A stretch of 64,000 nt of DNA from contig OY781919.1 of assembly GCA_963677215.1 (NCBI GenBank), forward strand, positions 2,046,001-2,110,000. The letters are read 5' to 3'. The stretch comes from G963676795 sp963677215 (GTDB lineage: Bacteria; Desulfobacterota; Desulfuromonadia; Desulfuromonadales; Geopsychrobacteraceae). The position numbers were made by a program, and so were the translations under genes. The notes below the pieces were generated by a model that was not told the origin of the DNA, did no database searches, and was given only the letters and a program-made list of their open reading frames with translations. Shown here piece after piece: positions 53,624 to 62,538 of this stretch (position 1 is the stretch's first letter; the number at the start of each line of letters is the position of its first letter).

Positions 53624-54286
53624 CTAGCAATGGTAGAGAAAATTCCGGATCATCTCTTTGCCCCCTTCGGTAGCAAATGATTCGGGGTGAAACTGAATGC
53701 CGTAGATCGGCCACTCCTTGTGTTTGACACCCATGATCTCGAAGTCGCCGCCGGCCTTGATCTTCTCGCGGTTGGAAAAATCTTTACGGTGCAGATTGCC
53801 GACCGCCGAGGTGACCTCCAGGCAGTCCGGTAAACTTTCCGATTCCGCGATCAGCGAATGATAGCGCATGATCTCCAGTTCGGTCGGAATTCCGGCAAAA
53901 ACACCTTCGCCGTTATGATCGATCAGGCTGGTCTTGCCGTGCATCGGCAATGGCGCCTTGACCACCTTGCCGCCAAAGACATGGACGATCCCCTGCATGC
54001 CGAGGCAGACGCCAAGCAGTGGAGTTTCAGGTCCCACCTCACGGATGACCGAGGCACAGACGCCGAAATAATTTTCATCATCTGGAGACCCCGGTCCCGG
54101 AGAAATGATGATCCGGTCGGCGGCAAAGGCCTTAACCTCATCAATGCTGATCTCGTCGTTGCGTTTGACCTGGATCTCAAACTCGTCGATTTTTCCCGCC
54201 TGTTTGTCGCTGCTTAAGATCTCACCGATATACTGATAAAGGTTGTAGGTGAAGGAATCGTAGTTGTCGATAATCAGAACCTTCAT
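53624..54286 (-). CDS. trpG: Anthranilate synthase glutamine amidotransferase component
   Basis: 220 residues. The class I amidotransferase triad is visible: Cys in LLGVCLGMQGI and His/Glu in IQFHPESFATE. The oxyanion region SPGPGSPDDENYF is also typical. It supplies ammonia from glutamine to TrpE. Its start abuts the trpE stop (54286). PabA function in folate synthesis may be shared, since TrpG and PabA cannot be separated by sequence. Confidence 0.92.
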   Translation of the reverse strand: MKVLIIDNYDSFTYNLYQYIGEILSSDKQAGKIDEFEIQVKRNDEISIDEVKAFAADRIIISPGPGSPDDENYFGVCASVIREVGPETPLLGVCLGMQGIVHVFGGKVVKAPLPMHGKTSLIDHNGEGVFAGIPTELEIMRYHSLIAESESLPDCLEVTSAVGNLHRKDFSNREKIKAGGDFEIMGVKHKEWPIYGIQFHPESFATEGGKEMIRNFLYHC

Positions 54287-55689
54287 CAGAACTTCTCCTT
54301 GTCTTCTTCTGTCACGAACGGCGCCATCGCCGTTTTGGTTCCGGCAAACTTGCGCTGGATCTCCAGGTATTCGTCAGCCGGGTTGGAATCAAACACATTC
54401 CCACCACAGGTCTGCACATAGGCCTGCTCGCCCTTGGCGAAGATGGTGCGGATCGGAATGGCGAAGGTACAGTCGCCGTTGAAGGAAAAATGGCCGACCG
54501 CACCGCCGTAGGGGCCGCGCCCGTCGTTCTCCATGGCATTGATGATTTTCATCGCCTCGATCTTCGGTGCACCGGTCAGGGTGCCGGCCGGAAAGTTGCT
54601 GGCCAGCGCCGAGAACATGTCCTGGTTTTCGGCCATGATGCCGACGATCTCGCTGCTGATGTGCTGAACGTGGCTGTAGCGCTTGATGTCCATCAGGTTG
54701 CGCACCTTGACCGTGCCGAAGCGGGCGACCCGGCCGATGTCGTTACGGTGCAGGTCGACCAGCATGTTGTGCTCGGCGATCTCCTTCGGATCGTTGAGCA
54801 GGTCGCGCGCCAGAGCGACATCCTCCTGCGGGATTGTTCCGCGCTTGGTCGTACCGGCCAGCGGGAAGGTCTCCATTTCTCCCTGGCGCAGGCGGAACAG
54901 CAGTTCCGGGCTGGCGCTGATCAGCTTCTGGTCACCGAACTTGAGGAAGAACATCTGCGGCGAGGGGTTAATCTCGCGCATCTGCTCGTAGAGGTTGATG
55001 CAGTCCCCTTCCAGTCTGAAGCGTTTCTTGAAGCCGACCTCGCACTGGAAGATCTTGCCGTCGATGATGTTCTGCTTGACCTCCATGACCGCCGCGGCGT
55101 GTTCCTCGCGGGTCATGCTGTCGCCCAGGGGGACGATGCGCAGTTCGCCGTTGCCGGTGTAGGGGGTGGCGAGCAGAGCCTCGATCAGGGCGATGCGGCT
55201 TACGTCGTAGTAGAAATAGATCAGCTCACCGGTCATCTTGTCGTAGATCAGGCCGTCCTTGAACAGGCCGAAACGGAAGACGTCGAAATCCTCGCTGGTC
55301 TGCATCTTTAAGGAGGGTTCGAAGTAGTTCATTGCATCATAGGAGAGATAGCCGGTCAGGCCACCCGCGTACTTGCGCGATAGCACATCCTGGGGAATGA
55401 TCTCGCGCAGCAGGTAGTAGGGGTTGTCGCTGCTATAGGTTTTGCGGCTGCCGTCACGTTGTTCGATAGTCAGCTCGTTGCCGTTAGCAAACAGCTGCTG
55501 CTCAGGATCGAAGCCGATCAGCGTGTGACGGGCGACATAGCTCTCTTCTCCCAATGATTCGAGAATGAAGCAGTTATCAAAGCGTTTCTCGACCTTCTTG
55601 AACAGCTCGAAATAATCGCAGCTGCCGGTGATGGTGACATAGTGCGGCTTGCGCGGCAGACGTATCGGCTGCGGTTTCTCTGAACTCAT
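54286..55689 (-). CDS. trpE: Anthranilate synthase component I
   Basis: 467 residues of the chorismate-binding family. The discriminating motif reads FPLAGTTKRG: Ala in the PIAGT position marks anthranilate synthase, whereas aminodeoxychorismate synthase has Lys. Other marks are HNMLVDLHRNDIGRV, FPAGTLTGAPK and a C-terminal VQTCGGNVFDSNP. It makes anthranilate from chorismate. The start overlaps the trpR stop by four bases (ATGA). Confidence 0.92.
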   Translation of the reverse strand: MSSEKPQPIRLPRKPHYVTITGSCDYFELFKKVEKRFDNCFILESLGEESYVARHTLIGFDPEQQLFANGNELTIEQRDGSRKTYSSDNPYYLLREIIPQDVLSRKYAGGLTGYLSYDAMNYFEPSLKMQTSEDFDVFRFGLFKDGLIYDKMTGELIYFYYDVSRIALIEALLATPYTGNGELRIVPLGDSMTREEHAAAVMEVKQNIIDGKIFQCEVGFKKRFRLEGDCINLYEQMREINPSPQMFFLKFGDQKLISASPELLFRLRQGEMETFPLAGTTKRGTIPQEDVALARDLLNDPKEIAEHNMLVDLHRNDIGRVARFGTVKVRNLMDIKRYSHVQHISSEIVGIMAENQDMFSALASNFPAGTLTGAPKIEAMKIINAMENDGRGPYGGAVGHFSFNGDCTFAIPIRTIFAKGEQAYVQTCGGNVFDSNPADEYLEIQRKFAGTKTAMAPFVTEEDKEKF

Positions 55690-55934
55690 GGTTGCTGCCT
55701 CTCCTTCAAGGCTCTGGCCCCGCGCGAGACCGTAGCGATCCCCACGCCCAGCTCTTCAGCGACCTTGCGCTGCGGCATCCCGGCTTCGAGCATTCTGAAA
55801 ATCTGCAGTCGGTTGGTTATTTCAGCAAACTCGGCCGGTGTCAGCAGGCCGCGGAGGGCTTCTTCCATCGCTTCGGGAGTCTGAACGGCAAGCAGATAAT
55901 CGATCAGTTGTTTTATGTGGTCTTGTGTATTCAT
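55686..55934 (-). CDS. trpR: Trp repressor family regulator
   Basis: 82 residues. A TrpR-type helix-turn-helix (LEAGMPQRKVAEELGVGIATVSRGARAL) follows LLTPAEFAEITNRLQIFRML. It is somewhat shorter than E. coli TrpR at the N-terminus. It is the first gene of trpR-trpE-trpG, and a near-perfect Trp operator abuts its start codon, so autoregulation with tryptophan as co-repressor is very likely. No Shine-Dalgarno sequence fits before the ATG. Confidence 0.9.
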   Translation of the reverse strand: MNTQDHIKQLIDYLLAVQTPEAMEEALRGLLTPAEFAEITNRLQIFRMLEAGMPQRKVAEELGVGIATVSRGARALKERQQP

Positions 55935-55970
55935 GTACTAGTAAGCTAGTACATTTGAAAAATATGTCAA
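55935..55970 (-). promoter_or_regulatory. Trp operator and overlapping promoter
   Basis: GTACTAGTAAGCTAGTAC (55935-55952) is a palindrome carrying the two CTAG half-sites with TrpR spacing, as in the E. coli trp operator. On the minus strand TTGACA (55965-55970) and TAGCTT (55943-55948) are 16 bases apart, so the -10 box lies inside the operator. The predicted transcript starts one or two bases before the ATG. Confidence 0.82.
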
Positions 55971-56127
55971 GCTGTTTTTTCTGAAAGACTCGAATCGGAA
56001 TGTCGTGTCAGATTAATGAGTATATTGGGGCTTGATGATAACGGCTGTTTGCCGCTTGTGGGTTAGGTTGCTAAACTGAAATAACTTCTGGAAACTGATG
56101 TGAAATTGCTTAACAAGGAGTGGATAA

Positions 56128-56331
56128 ATGAAAAGGTATCTTGTTGTTGCACTGCTTTTTCTGTTGAGTGGCTGTTCAGCCCGGGAAATCTATGAAAGTG
56201 GTCGTGTCCTGCAGCAATATCAATGTTCACAAATCCAGGACTATCATGAACGCAAGCGCTGTATGGAGGGAGAACAAACCTCTTATGAGCAGTATCAGGA
56301 TGATCTGGAATCCCTGAACGAAAAGCCTTGA
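56128..56331 (+). CDS. Small lipoprotein of unknown function
   Basis: 67 residues with AAGGAGTGGATAA upstream. The signal peptide ends in the lipobox LLSGC (Cys at about 16). The mature part is charged, with two further Cys in YQCSQIQDYHERKRCMEG that could form a disulfide. I recognise no family. It stands alone between trpR and the MauE-like gene. Confidence 0.72.
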   Translation: MKRYLVVALLFLLSGCSAREIYESGRVLQQYQCSQIQDYHERKRCMEGEQTSYEQYQDDLESLNEKP

Positions 56332-56531
56332 ACAGGTATGCATCCTGCTGATGCCTGCCTCGCCTTTCGTGTCTGGTGCAGCATTACGAGTTTTTCCGTC
56401 CAGTCTCCTGCTTCAGCACCTTTTGGATTTAAATTTTCAATGACATGTATAGGCCTGATCGAAATAATCAATTTGCCTTGACTATCAAGATTGGCCGAGA
56501 ATGATTTCCCTTAGAATTGAGGGGATTTCTC
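56332..56531 (+). promoter_or_regulatory. Upstream region of the MauE-rhodanese genes
   Basis: Within this gap TTGACT (56479-56484) is followed after 17 bases by ATGATT, a possible promoter for the MauE-like gene. Nothing else is supported. Confidence 0.35.
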
Positions 56532-57050
56532 TTGTCAAAATCGACATTGCACCAGTTTTTCAAGGGGCGCCCGGCCCGGTTGTTTTACGTTTGTGGCCGT
56601 TTGCTGCTGGCCGGGGTTTTTCTCTGGTCCGGGGTGAGTAAAGCCTTTTCTCCCGTACTGTTTTCAGAAACGATCGGTGCCTACGGGCTGCTCCCGGAAT
56701 CGCTGGATCAGGCAGCGGCTATCTTTTTGATTGTTGCCGAAATTGTTGTTGCTGCCGGTCTGTTGTTAGACCGGTTGTGGGCGCTGAACGGCACAACCAT
56801 CCTGATGCTGCTGTTTATCGGCGTCCTCGGTTACGGGATCTATCTCGGGCTGGATATAGATTGTGGTTGTTTTGGTCCCGAGGATCCTGAGGCCGCCGTC
56901 TTTCATAATCTGCGCTCAGCGTTTTATCGTGACCTGTTGTTGATGGTGATTGTCGCCTATCAGTATCTCTGGCGCTTTTTCAAACGATCAGGACACCAAA
57001 TAACCCCGGCTCTAGCCGGATTTTTCAAGAAGGAGAGGATGCATTCATGA
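56532..57050 (+). CDS. MauE/DoxX-like membrane protein
   Basis: 172 residues if the TTG at 56532 is used (GAGGGGAT lies upstream); a TTG at 56517 is the alternative. Four transmembrane helices are visible, with FLWSGVSKAFSP in the first and the MauE signature DIDCGCFGPEDP on a loop. MauE-type proteins are linked to periplasmic disulfide or thiol maturation. Its stop overlaps the start of an exported rhodanese (ATGA), which supports a role in periplasmic sulfur or thiol chemistry. Confidence 0.83.
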   Translation: MSKSTLHQFFKGRPARLFYVCGRLLLAGVFLWSGVSKAFSPVLFSETIGAYGLLPESLDQAAAIFLIVAEIVVAAGLLLDRLWALNGTTILMLLFIGVLGYGIYLGLDIDCGCFGPEDPEAAVFHNLRSAFYRDLLLMVIVAYQYLWRFFKRSGHQITPALAGFFKKERMHS

Positions 57051-57559
57051 AACGTTTAGTATTGGCGACCCTGTTGATTCTGGTGCTGGCAACAACAAGT
57101 TTTGCCGCTAATAAATTCAAGCAGGAAGTTGAGACGGAAACCTCAGCGGTCAAGCTGACCCGTGAGGTGGCACGTGGCGGTTACGACCTTGTTACCACCG
57201 CCGAACTGAAGTCCTGGATCGACGCCGGTAAGGATATGGTAATCGTCGATACCATGCCGTATGAAGCGAGCTATAAAAAGGCCCATGTCCCAGGTGCCGG
57301 GCAGTTCCTGTTCCCGATTCCTGACATGGATCAGTGGGAGAGCAAGGAAACCGATGGCAAGTCTCAGCAAGACTATGTCGCGCTGCTCGGTCCTGACAAA
57401 GAGAAAACTATCGTTGTTTACTGCGGATTTGTCAAATGTACCCGCAGCCACAATGGTGCGGCCTGGGCGAAAAAACTCGGCTATAAAAACGTTTATCGCT
57501 ATTCCGGCGGTATTTTCGCCTGGAAAGGTGCCGGTTACGACGTTGAAAAGGTCGACTGA
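57047..57559 (+). CDS. Exported rhodanese-like sulfurtransferase
   Basis: 170 residues with a Sec signal peptide (about 1-20, ending SFAAN). A rhodanese domain spans about 45-165: VTTAELKSWIDAGKDMVIVDTM, HVPGAGQF and the active-site segment VVYCGFVKCTRSHNGAAWA, with two Cys in the loop. The spacing differs from the common CRxGxR loop but matches a group of single-domain exported rhodaneses. It is translationally coupled to the MauE-like protein. A terminator follows. Confidence 0.87.
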   Translation: MKRLVLATLLILVLATTSFAANKFKQEVETETSAVKLTREVARGGYDLVTTAELKSWIDAGKDMVIVDTMPYEASYKKAHVPGAGQFLFPIPDMDQWESKETDGKSQQDYVALLGPDKEKTIVVYCGFVKCTRSHNGAAWAKKLGYKNVYRYSGGIFAWKGAGYDVEKVD

Positions 57560-57586
57560 GTAAGCTTGGACGATTTTGTCTGTCAG

Positions 57587-57618
57587 GGGCGGGGGAGGTG
57601 ATCTCCCGCCCTTTTTTT
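57587..57618 (+). terminator. Terminator after the first rhodanese gene
   Basis: GGGCGGGGGA-ggtga-TCTCCCGCCC followed by TTTTTTT. Confidence 0.92.
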
Positions 57619-57784
57619 GATCCGGGCCCGACTCGGGCTTCTTGATGAGCTCTTCTGCTCCTATTTGTTTTTTGAATGATATGGGCCTTGCAGATTGAGA
57701 TTATCCGTTTGACCGGGTGACTCTCTTTGCTCTGTAATATTCATATATGATTATTTTTCTCAAAAACAAATCCGGAGATAGCTG

Positions 57785-58213
57785 ATGAACAAACTCGTAT
57801 TACTGGTGCTTGCCTGCGCTTTTATCGTGACCCTGCCTCTGACCGCCCTGGCCAAGGATTATCGCTATATGTCGGCGGCTGATGTTAAAAGCAACATGGA
57901 AAAACATGCGGCTATGACCCTGGTCGACATCCAGGTGGAGCCGGAATTCGCTGAACATCATATCACTAACGCTGTCGCCACCTACGCCTATCCGGTCAAG
58001 AGTGGTGAAGACAAGCAGAAGATGGCGGCTGTGACCACCGCGCTGCTGGGTAACAATGATATCGCGGTTGTTGTCTGTCCGCGTGGTGCGGGCGGTGCCA
58101 AACGCGCTTATGACCATCTGCTGGCCTCCGGTGTCGCTGAAGAGCGCCTGTATATCCTGACCGACGGCCAGGCCAAGTGGCCCTATCCGGAGCTGCTTGC
58201 TCCGGTAAACTGA
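57785..58213 (+). CDS. Second exported rhodanese-like protein
   Basis: 142 residues. A signal peptide (about 1-23, ending ALAKD) precedes a rhodanese fold: SAADVKSNMEKHAAMTLVDIQ, EFAEHHITNAVATYAYP and the putative active loop VVVCPRGAGGAKRAYDHL, a Cys loop that keeps the expected RGAGG turn. Transcribed separately from the first rhodanese, which ends in its own terminator. Periplasmic sulfur transfer is inferred. Confidence 0.83.
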   Translation: MNKLVLLVLACAFIVTLPLTALAKDYRYMSAADVKSNMEKHAAMTLVDIQVEPEFAEHHITNAVATYAYPVKSGEDKQKMAAVTTALLGNNDIAVVVCPRGAGGAKRAYDHLLASGVAEERLYILTDGQAKWPYPELLAPVN

Positions 58214-58222
58214 TCTGTATTG

Positions 58223-58260
58223 GTGATCCCGGCCTCGTCTCTGATAGAAGCCGGGATCAC
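58223..58260. terminator. Inverted repeat after the second rhodanese gene
   Basis: GTGATCCCGGC and GCCGGGATCAC, 11 perfect pairs with a 16-base loop and no T run. It sits 16 bases before the Fe-S protein start, so it may attenuate that gene. Confidence 0.6.
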
Positions 58261-58275
58261 TGCCTCTGACGGGAT

Positions 58276-59379
58276 ATGAGCTTGAAACAGGATTCACCCT
58301 TAAAAGCGGTTCCGCAGCAAAAGCAGAATGCCGAGGCGATCATGGCCGATATGGCCGGGGCCTGCACCTCCTGCGGGAAATGCGTGCGGCCCTGCAGCTT
58401 TTTGCAGCAGCAGGGCGCTCCAGCGGCTATCGCCGCCAGTGGAACAACAGCCGACAATCTCATGCAGGGCTACGATTGTTCTTTATGTGGCCTCTGCGAC
58501 GCGCTCTGCCCGGAAGGGCTCTCTCCCTCGTCGATGTTTCACGCCATGCGCCGTCAGGCTGTCACCGATGGCCTGGTTGATCTCAAACTGTACAAGTCGC
58601 TGTTGAGCTACGAACAGCTGGGTGGTTCTGCCCTGTTTCGGCGCGATTATATTCCGCAAGGTTGTACAACTGTCTTTTTCCCCGGGTGCTCTCTGCCGGG
58701 GATGCGTCCCGAGGCGGTCAGGTTTCTGCTGCACCAGTTGCAGCGGCAGGATCCTTCAATCGGACTGGTTCTTGATTGCTGCGGCAAAATATCCTCCGAT
58801 CTTGGCTTGGAGGAGCGTTTTGAGCTGATCTTAGAACGGCTTCTGATGCGTCTGAAGCTGGCTGGAATTGTACGTGTCCTGACCTCCTGTCCGGGCTGTA
58901 GCAAAACTCTCGCCATGAACAGTGAGGGAATTGCGGTTACCAGCATTTATCAGGTTCTGGCCGAGTCAGAGGGTAAGCCCGCTCGGCCAGAGCGTGGTGT
59001 GGTTTCGGTTCATGATCCCTGTACGGCCCGTTTTAATCGGTACCAGCAGCAGGCAGTGCGCAGGCTGATTGAGCAACGTGGCTATCAGATCAAGGAGCTT
59101 CCGTTTCATGGTGCCAGGACCCGCTGTTGCGGACAGGGGGGAATGGTCGAAGCGCGGATTCCGGGGACGGTCAATAAGGAGGCCTCTGTCATCGGTGAAA
59201 AGACCGCAGTTCCACTGATTACCTCCTGTGCCGCCTGCTGCGATGCGCTGTCTCAGGTGGCTGAGGTTGCTCACATCGCGGATCTGTTGACCTGCAGTGA
59301 TGAGCAGAAGGCCAAGTCTCCATCCTCCCTGCGTCGCTGGCTGAACCGGCTGAAACTGAGATGGTCCCGCTTCCCCTGA
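58276..59379 (+). CDS. Fe-S protein with two CCG domains (GlpC/HdrD-like)
   Basis: 367 residues. Two [4Fe-4S] motifs near the N-terminus (CTSCGKCVRPC and CSLCGLCDALCPEG) are followed by two cysteine-rich CCG domains (FFPGCSLPGMRP with LDCCGKISS, and HDPCTARF with TRCCGQGG and SCAACC). This layout is that of GlpC, LldE/LutA-like and heterodisulfide-reductase D-like electron carriers. No quinone or flavin subunit is adjacent. The next gene is the radical-SAM fusion, so electron delivery to it, or reduction of a disulfide, is a reasonable guess. Confidence 0.88.
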   Translation: MSLKQDSPLKAVPQQKQNAEAIMADMAGACTSCGKCVRPCSFLQQQGAPAAIAASGTTADNLMQGYDCSLCGLCDALCPEGLSPSSMFHAMRRQAVTDGLVDLKLYKSLLSYEQLGGSALFRRDYIPQGCTTVFFPGCSLPGMRPEAVRFLLHQLQRQDPSIGLVLDCCGKISSDLGLEERFELILERLLMRLKLAGIVRVLTSCPGCSKTLAMNSEGIAVTSIYQVLAESEGKPARPERGVVSVHDPCTARFNRYQQQAVRRLIEQRGYQIKELPFHGARTRCCGQGGMVEARIPGTVNKEASVIGEKTAVPLITSCAACCDALSQVAEVAHIADLLTCSDEQKAKSPSSLRRWLNRLKLRWSRFP

Positions 59380-59541
59380 GGTTCTATCATGACCACTGTC
59401 GCTGAAATCTCCTTTCTACCTTCACTCGAGGAAATATTTTCGTTATGATTCCGAGGCCTTCTTCACGCTCATGCCGTTTGACTGAACTCGGAAGAATCGC
59501 TGTCTGCGACAAACTGTGAATCCTGATCCGGAAAGCCCGCT
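59380..59541 (+). other. Spacer before the radical-SAM fusion gene
   Basis: I see no gene or clear promoter in these 160 bases. Only a weak ribosome-binding site (CCGGAAAG) precedes the ATG. Confidence 0.4.
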
Positions 59542-62538
59542 ATGTCATTTGATGCATCCCGTTGGACCCGCTTCTCCGTAAACGACAGTGCCGTATGGCT
59601 CTGTCCTGACCGGCCGACCTGGTTTGTGCCGACCGTTGTCGGTGACCGGTTGCTGCTGGGGACCGCCTCTGCAGCTGACCATGATCGCCAGGCATTTCTT
59701 GAGCGTCTGCCAGATCCACAGGCCGACAGTTATCAGGGACGCCAGACTCTGGCCTCAAAACCACTGGCGCTGAACGAACTCTGGCTGCATATCACTGACC
59801 GCTGCAACCTGGCCTGCAGTCACTGTCTGTTCTGCTCCGGCCCGGATCAGGCCAGGGAGCTGTCCTTCGAGATTCTGGCGAGTCATATTCAGGCAGCCGC
59901 CGACATGGGGTGCCGGATGTTTGCCCTGACCGGCGGTGAGCCTCTGGTCCATCCGCAATTCAAGCAGATCATTGAAATCCTGCTGTCCATCCCGGGGAGC
60001 CGAATCGCCATTCTGACCAATGGTCTGCTGCTCCAAAGGCATCTGGATGACAGCTGGCCGCGCGAACGGATTCATCTGCAGGTCAGCCTCGACGGTCGGC
60101 AGGAACATCATGACGCCATCCGGGGCGCCGGGAATTTCGAGCGTCTGGAGCAGCAGCTCGACTGGCTGCACCAGGAACGCTGGCCGTTTACCCTGAGTTG
60201 CTGCGCAACCTCGGACAGCGCGGATGACCTGCCTTGGCTGGTTGATTATGCCGCCGATAGAGGCTCAGCGGCTGTCCACCTGATGTGGCATTTCATTCGT
60301 GGGAGGGGGAGTGCCGAGCAGCACATCGATCCTCTTTCTCTGCTTGAACCGGTCCTGGCCGCCCAGGTGACGGCCGAACGGCGCGGCATCAGCATCGACA
60401 ACATCGACAGTCTGAAAGGGCAGATCTTCTCACCGCCGGGGACCATACACGATGGTTCTGGAGCCGGCTGGGAAACCGCTGCGATCGGGCCGGACAACCT
60501 GCTTTATCCATCGGCGGCGACCATCGGGTTTGAAGAACTGGCCAGCTCTCTGGATTCCGGTTTGCTCAAAGCCTGGCAGAAGAGTCCGGTTCTTGCCGCG
60601 ATCCGTCAGACCAGCATTGTCCAACTGGGTGGCCCCTGGCGCTATCTGCTGGGTGGCGGAGATTTTGATCACAGCTGGCACCATCTGCGCAGCTTCATGG
60701 GCAATGATCCCTACCAGCCACTTTTCGAGCAGCTGGCTCTGCGCTTGATTGAACAGGCGGCGACCCGGCTAGCCGAAAAGGATACTCCGGGGCTGCGGCT
60801 CAAGATGGGGGAACTGCTGATCAGCTGTGGCAGTCATGGTCCGATTGCCCTCTGTCATACCAACTGTCTGCTCTCTCTGCCCGATGCCATGGACAGCCGC
60901 GAGCAGGTTGGCAGCTATTACGCCGATGCGGTGGGGGACAAACGTCTCGAAATCCTCAACCCGGTTCATTACGACGAACAGATGATGGCTCATATCCCGG
61001 CGGCCTATCGCTTTCGCGGCTATGGCTGTGGCAGTCCGGTGCTGGATGCAGAGCTTAAGCCGGGTGAGAAGATGGTCGATCTCGGCTGTGGCAGCGGTGT
61101 CGAATGTTTCATCGCTGCGCGCCTGGTCGGCAGCAAGGGGAAGATCACCGGTGTCGACATGCTCGAACCGATGCTTGAAGTGGCTCGCAAGGGGGCCGAA
61201 GATGTGCGCCAGGGGCTGGGTTACGATAACCTTGATTTCGTCAGAGGCTATCTTGAAGAGTTGCCTCTTGAGGACGGCCAGCAGGACCTGGTGGTGTCCA
61301 ACTGTGTACTCAACCTGTCGACCGACAAGCGTCTGACCTTCGCCGAGATCCTGCGTATCTTGCGCCCCGGCGGGCGACTGGTCGCCGCCGACATCGTCTG
61401 CGAGACAGAACCGGATGCAGACATCCTCAATGATGAAATTCTGCGTGATGAGTGTATCAGCGGTGCCATGACCCAGAAGGATCTACTCGGCATCCTCGAT
61501 GAGACCGGTTTCACCGGTTTCAGGGTGATCAAGCGCCTGCCCTACCGTGAGGTGCAGGGGCATCGTTTCTTCTCGCTGACCTTTTGCGTCAATAAGCCGG
61601 AAGTGCAGGAGGAGACTGTTTCCGTCCTTTATCCCGGGCCGGCGGCAACCCTGATCACGGCATCGGGGATCAGGCTGCGCAGTGGCCAGACTGTCGAGAT
61701 TCCGAAGGCCGATGCCGAACTGCTCGGTGAGCAGGTCTGGCAACTCGATGAGTTCGGTTTTGTCACCAATGTGGTTATTGAAGCGGGAGCCAACTGTGCC
61801 CTGCCACCGGAGGTGCAGCCCCAAAGGGCACCCGCTCTGGTATCCAGCCGTCATCAGAGTGGCTGCATGGTCTGTGGTGCGGTGCTGGTTTACCGGACGG
61901 TTGAAGAGAGGCAGAACTGTCACTACTGTGGCTGCGAGCTGACCAGCAACGCCTGCTGTGAGCAGGGACATTTCGTCTGTGACAGCTGTCACACCGGGGA
62001 CACCCTGGAGCTGATCGAACACCTTTGTCAGCGTTCGACCACAACCGATGCCATAGCGCTGTTCAGCAGCATCCGTCAGCATCCGACCATGCCGCTCCAC
62101 GGACCCCAGTATCACGCCCTGGTACCGGGGGTTTTGCTCGCCTGCCTGCGCAATGCCGGGCATCTGGTGACAGACGAACAGCTGCGCGCTGCGATTGGCA
62201 GGGGCGGTGATATCAGCGGGGGGAGCTGTGGTTTCTGGGGAATTTGTGGTGCGGCCATCGGCATCGGCATCGCTTTCAGCGTGCTGCTAGAAGCCACACC
62301 GGTCAAGGCCGATGAACGGCAGATTTCCCAGCGGATTGTCCATCAGGTTCTTGATGAGATCGCCAGCTACCAGGCCGCCCGTTGCTGTCAGCGCGACTGC
62401 TGGAGCGCCCTGCGTACCGGCATGCGCCTTGCCGCCGAACACTGGAATCTTGAAATCGAAGAGATCGAACCCTTCGCCTGCAGCCAGATGGCGAGGAATC
62501 AGGAGTGCCTGGGGCTGGAATGTCCGCTCTGGCCCTGA
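59542..62538 (+). CDS. Radical SAM / ArsM-like methyltransferase / DUF5714 fusion
   Basis: 998 residues in four parts. A short N-terminal region (1-75) is followed by a radical-SAM domain with the CX3CX2C cluster Cys88, Cys92, Cys95 (CNLACSHC) and the ALTGGEPLVHP motif. A linker (about 330-480) has extra cysteines (ISCGSHGPIALCHTNC). An ArsM-type methyltransferase (about 485-690) has SAM motif VDLGCGSG and three cysteines, Cys496 (YGCGSP), Cys588 (SNCV) and Cys638 (ECISG), where arsenite methyltransferases bind As(III). Last comes a DUF5714 region (about 770-998) with a dense Cys cluster from Cys775 and a Gly-rich SGGSCGFWGICGAAIGIG segment. Metalloid or sulfur chemistry is likely; the substrate is unknown. 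Confidence 0.88.
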   Translation: MSFDASRWTRFSVNDSAVWLCPDRPTWFVPTVVGDRLLLGTASAADHDRQAFLERLPDPQADSYQGRQTLASKPLALNELWLHITDRCNLACSHCLFCSGPDQARELSFEILASHIQAAADMGCRMFALTGGEPLVHPQFKQIIEILLSIPGSRIAILTNGLLLQRHLDDSWPRERIHLQVSLDGRQEHHDAIRGAGNFERLEQQLDWLHQERWPFTLSCCATSDSADDLPWLVDYAADRGSAAVHLMWHFIRGRGSAEQHIDPLSLLEPVLAAQVTAERRGISIDNIDSLKGQIFSPPGTIHDGSGAGWETAAIGPDNLLYPSAATIGFEELASSLDSGLLKAWQKSPVLAAIRQTSIVQLGGPWRYLLGGGDFDHSWHHLRSFMGNDPYQPLFEQLALRLIEQAATRLAEKDTPGLRLKMGELLISCGSHGPIALCHTNCLLSLPDAMDSREQVGSYYADAVGDKRLEILNPVHYDEQMMAHIPAAYRFRGYGCGSPVLDAELKPGEKMVDLGCGSGVECFIAARLVGSKGKITGVDMLEPMLEVARKGAEDVRQGLGYDNLDFVRGYLEELPLEDGQQDLVVSNCVLNLSTDKRLTFAEILRILRPGGRLVAADIVCETEPDADILNDEILRDECISGAMTQKDLLGILDETGFTGFRVIKRLPYREVQGHRFFSLTFCVNKPEVQEETVSVLYPGPAATLITASGIRLRSGQTVEIPKADAELLGEQVWQLDEFGFVTNVVIEAGANCALPPEVQPQRAPALVSSRHQSGCMVCGAVLVYRTVEERQNCHYCGCELTSNACCEQGHFVCDSCHTGDTLELIEHLCQRSTTTDAIALFSSIRQHPTMPLHGPQYHALVPGVLLACLRNAGHLVTDEQLRAAIGRGGDISGGSCGFWGICGAAIGIGIAFSVLLEATPVKADERQISQRIVHQVLDEIASYQAARCCQRDCWSALRTGMRLAAEHWNLEIEEIEPFACSQMARNQECLGLECPLWP

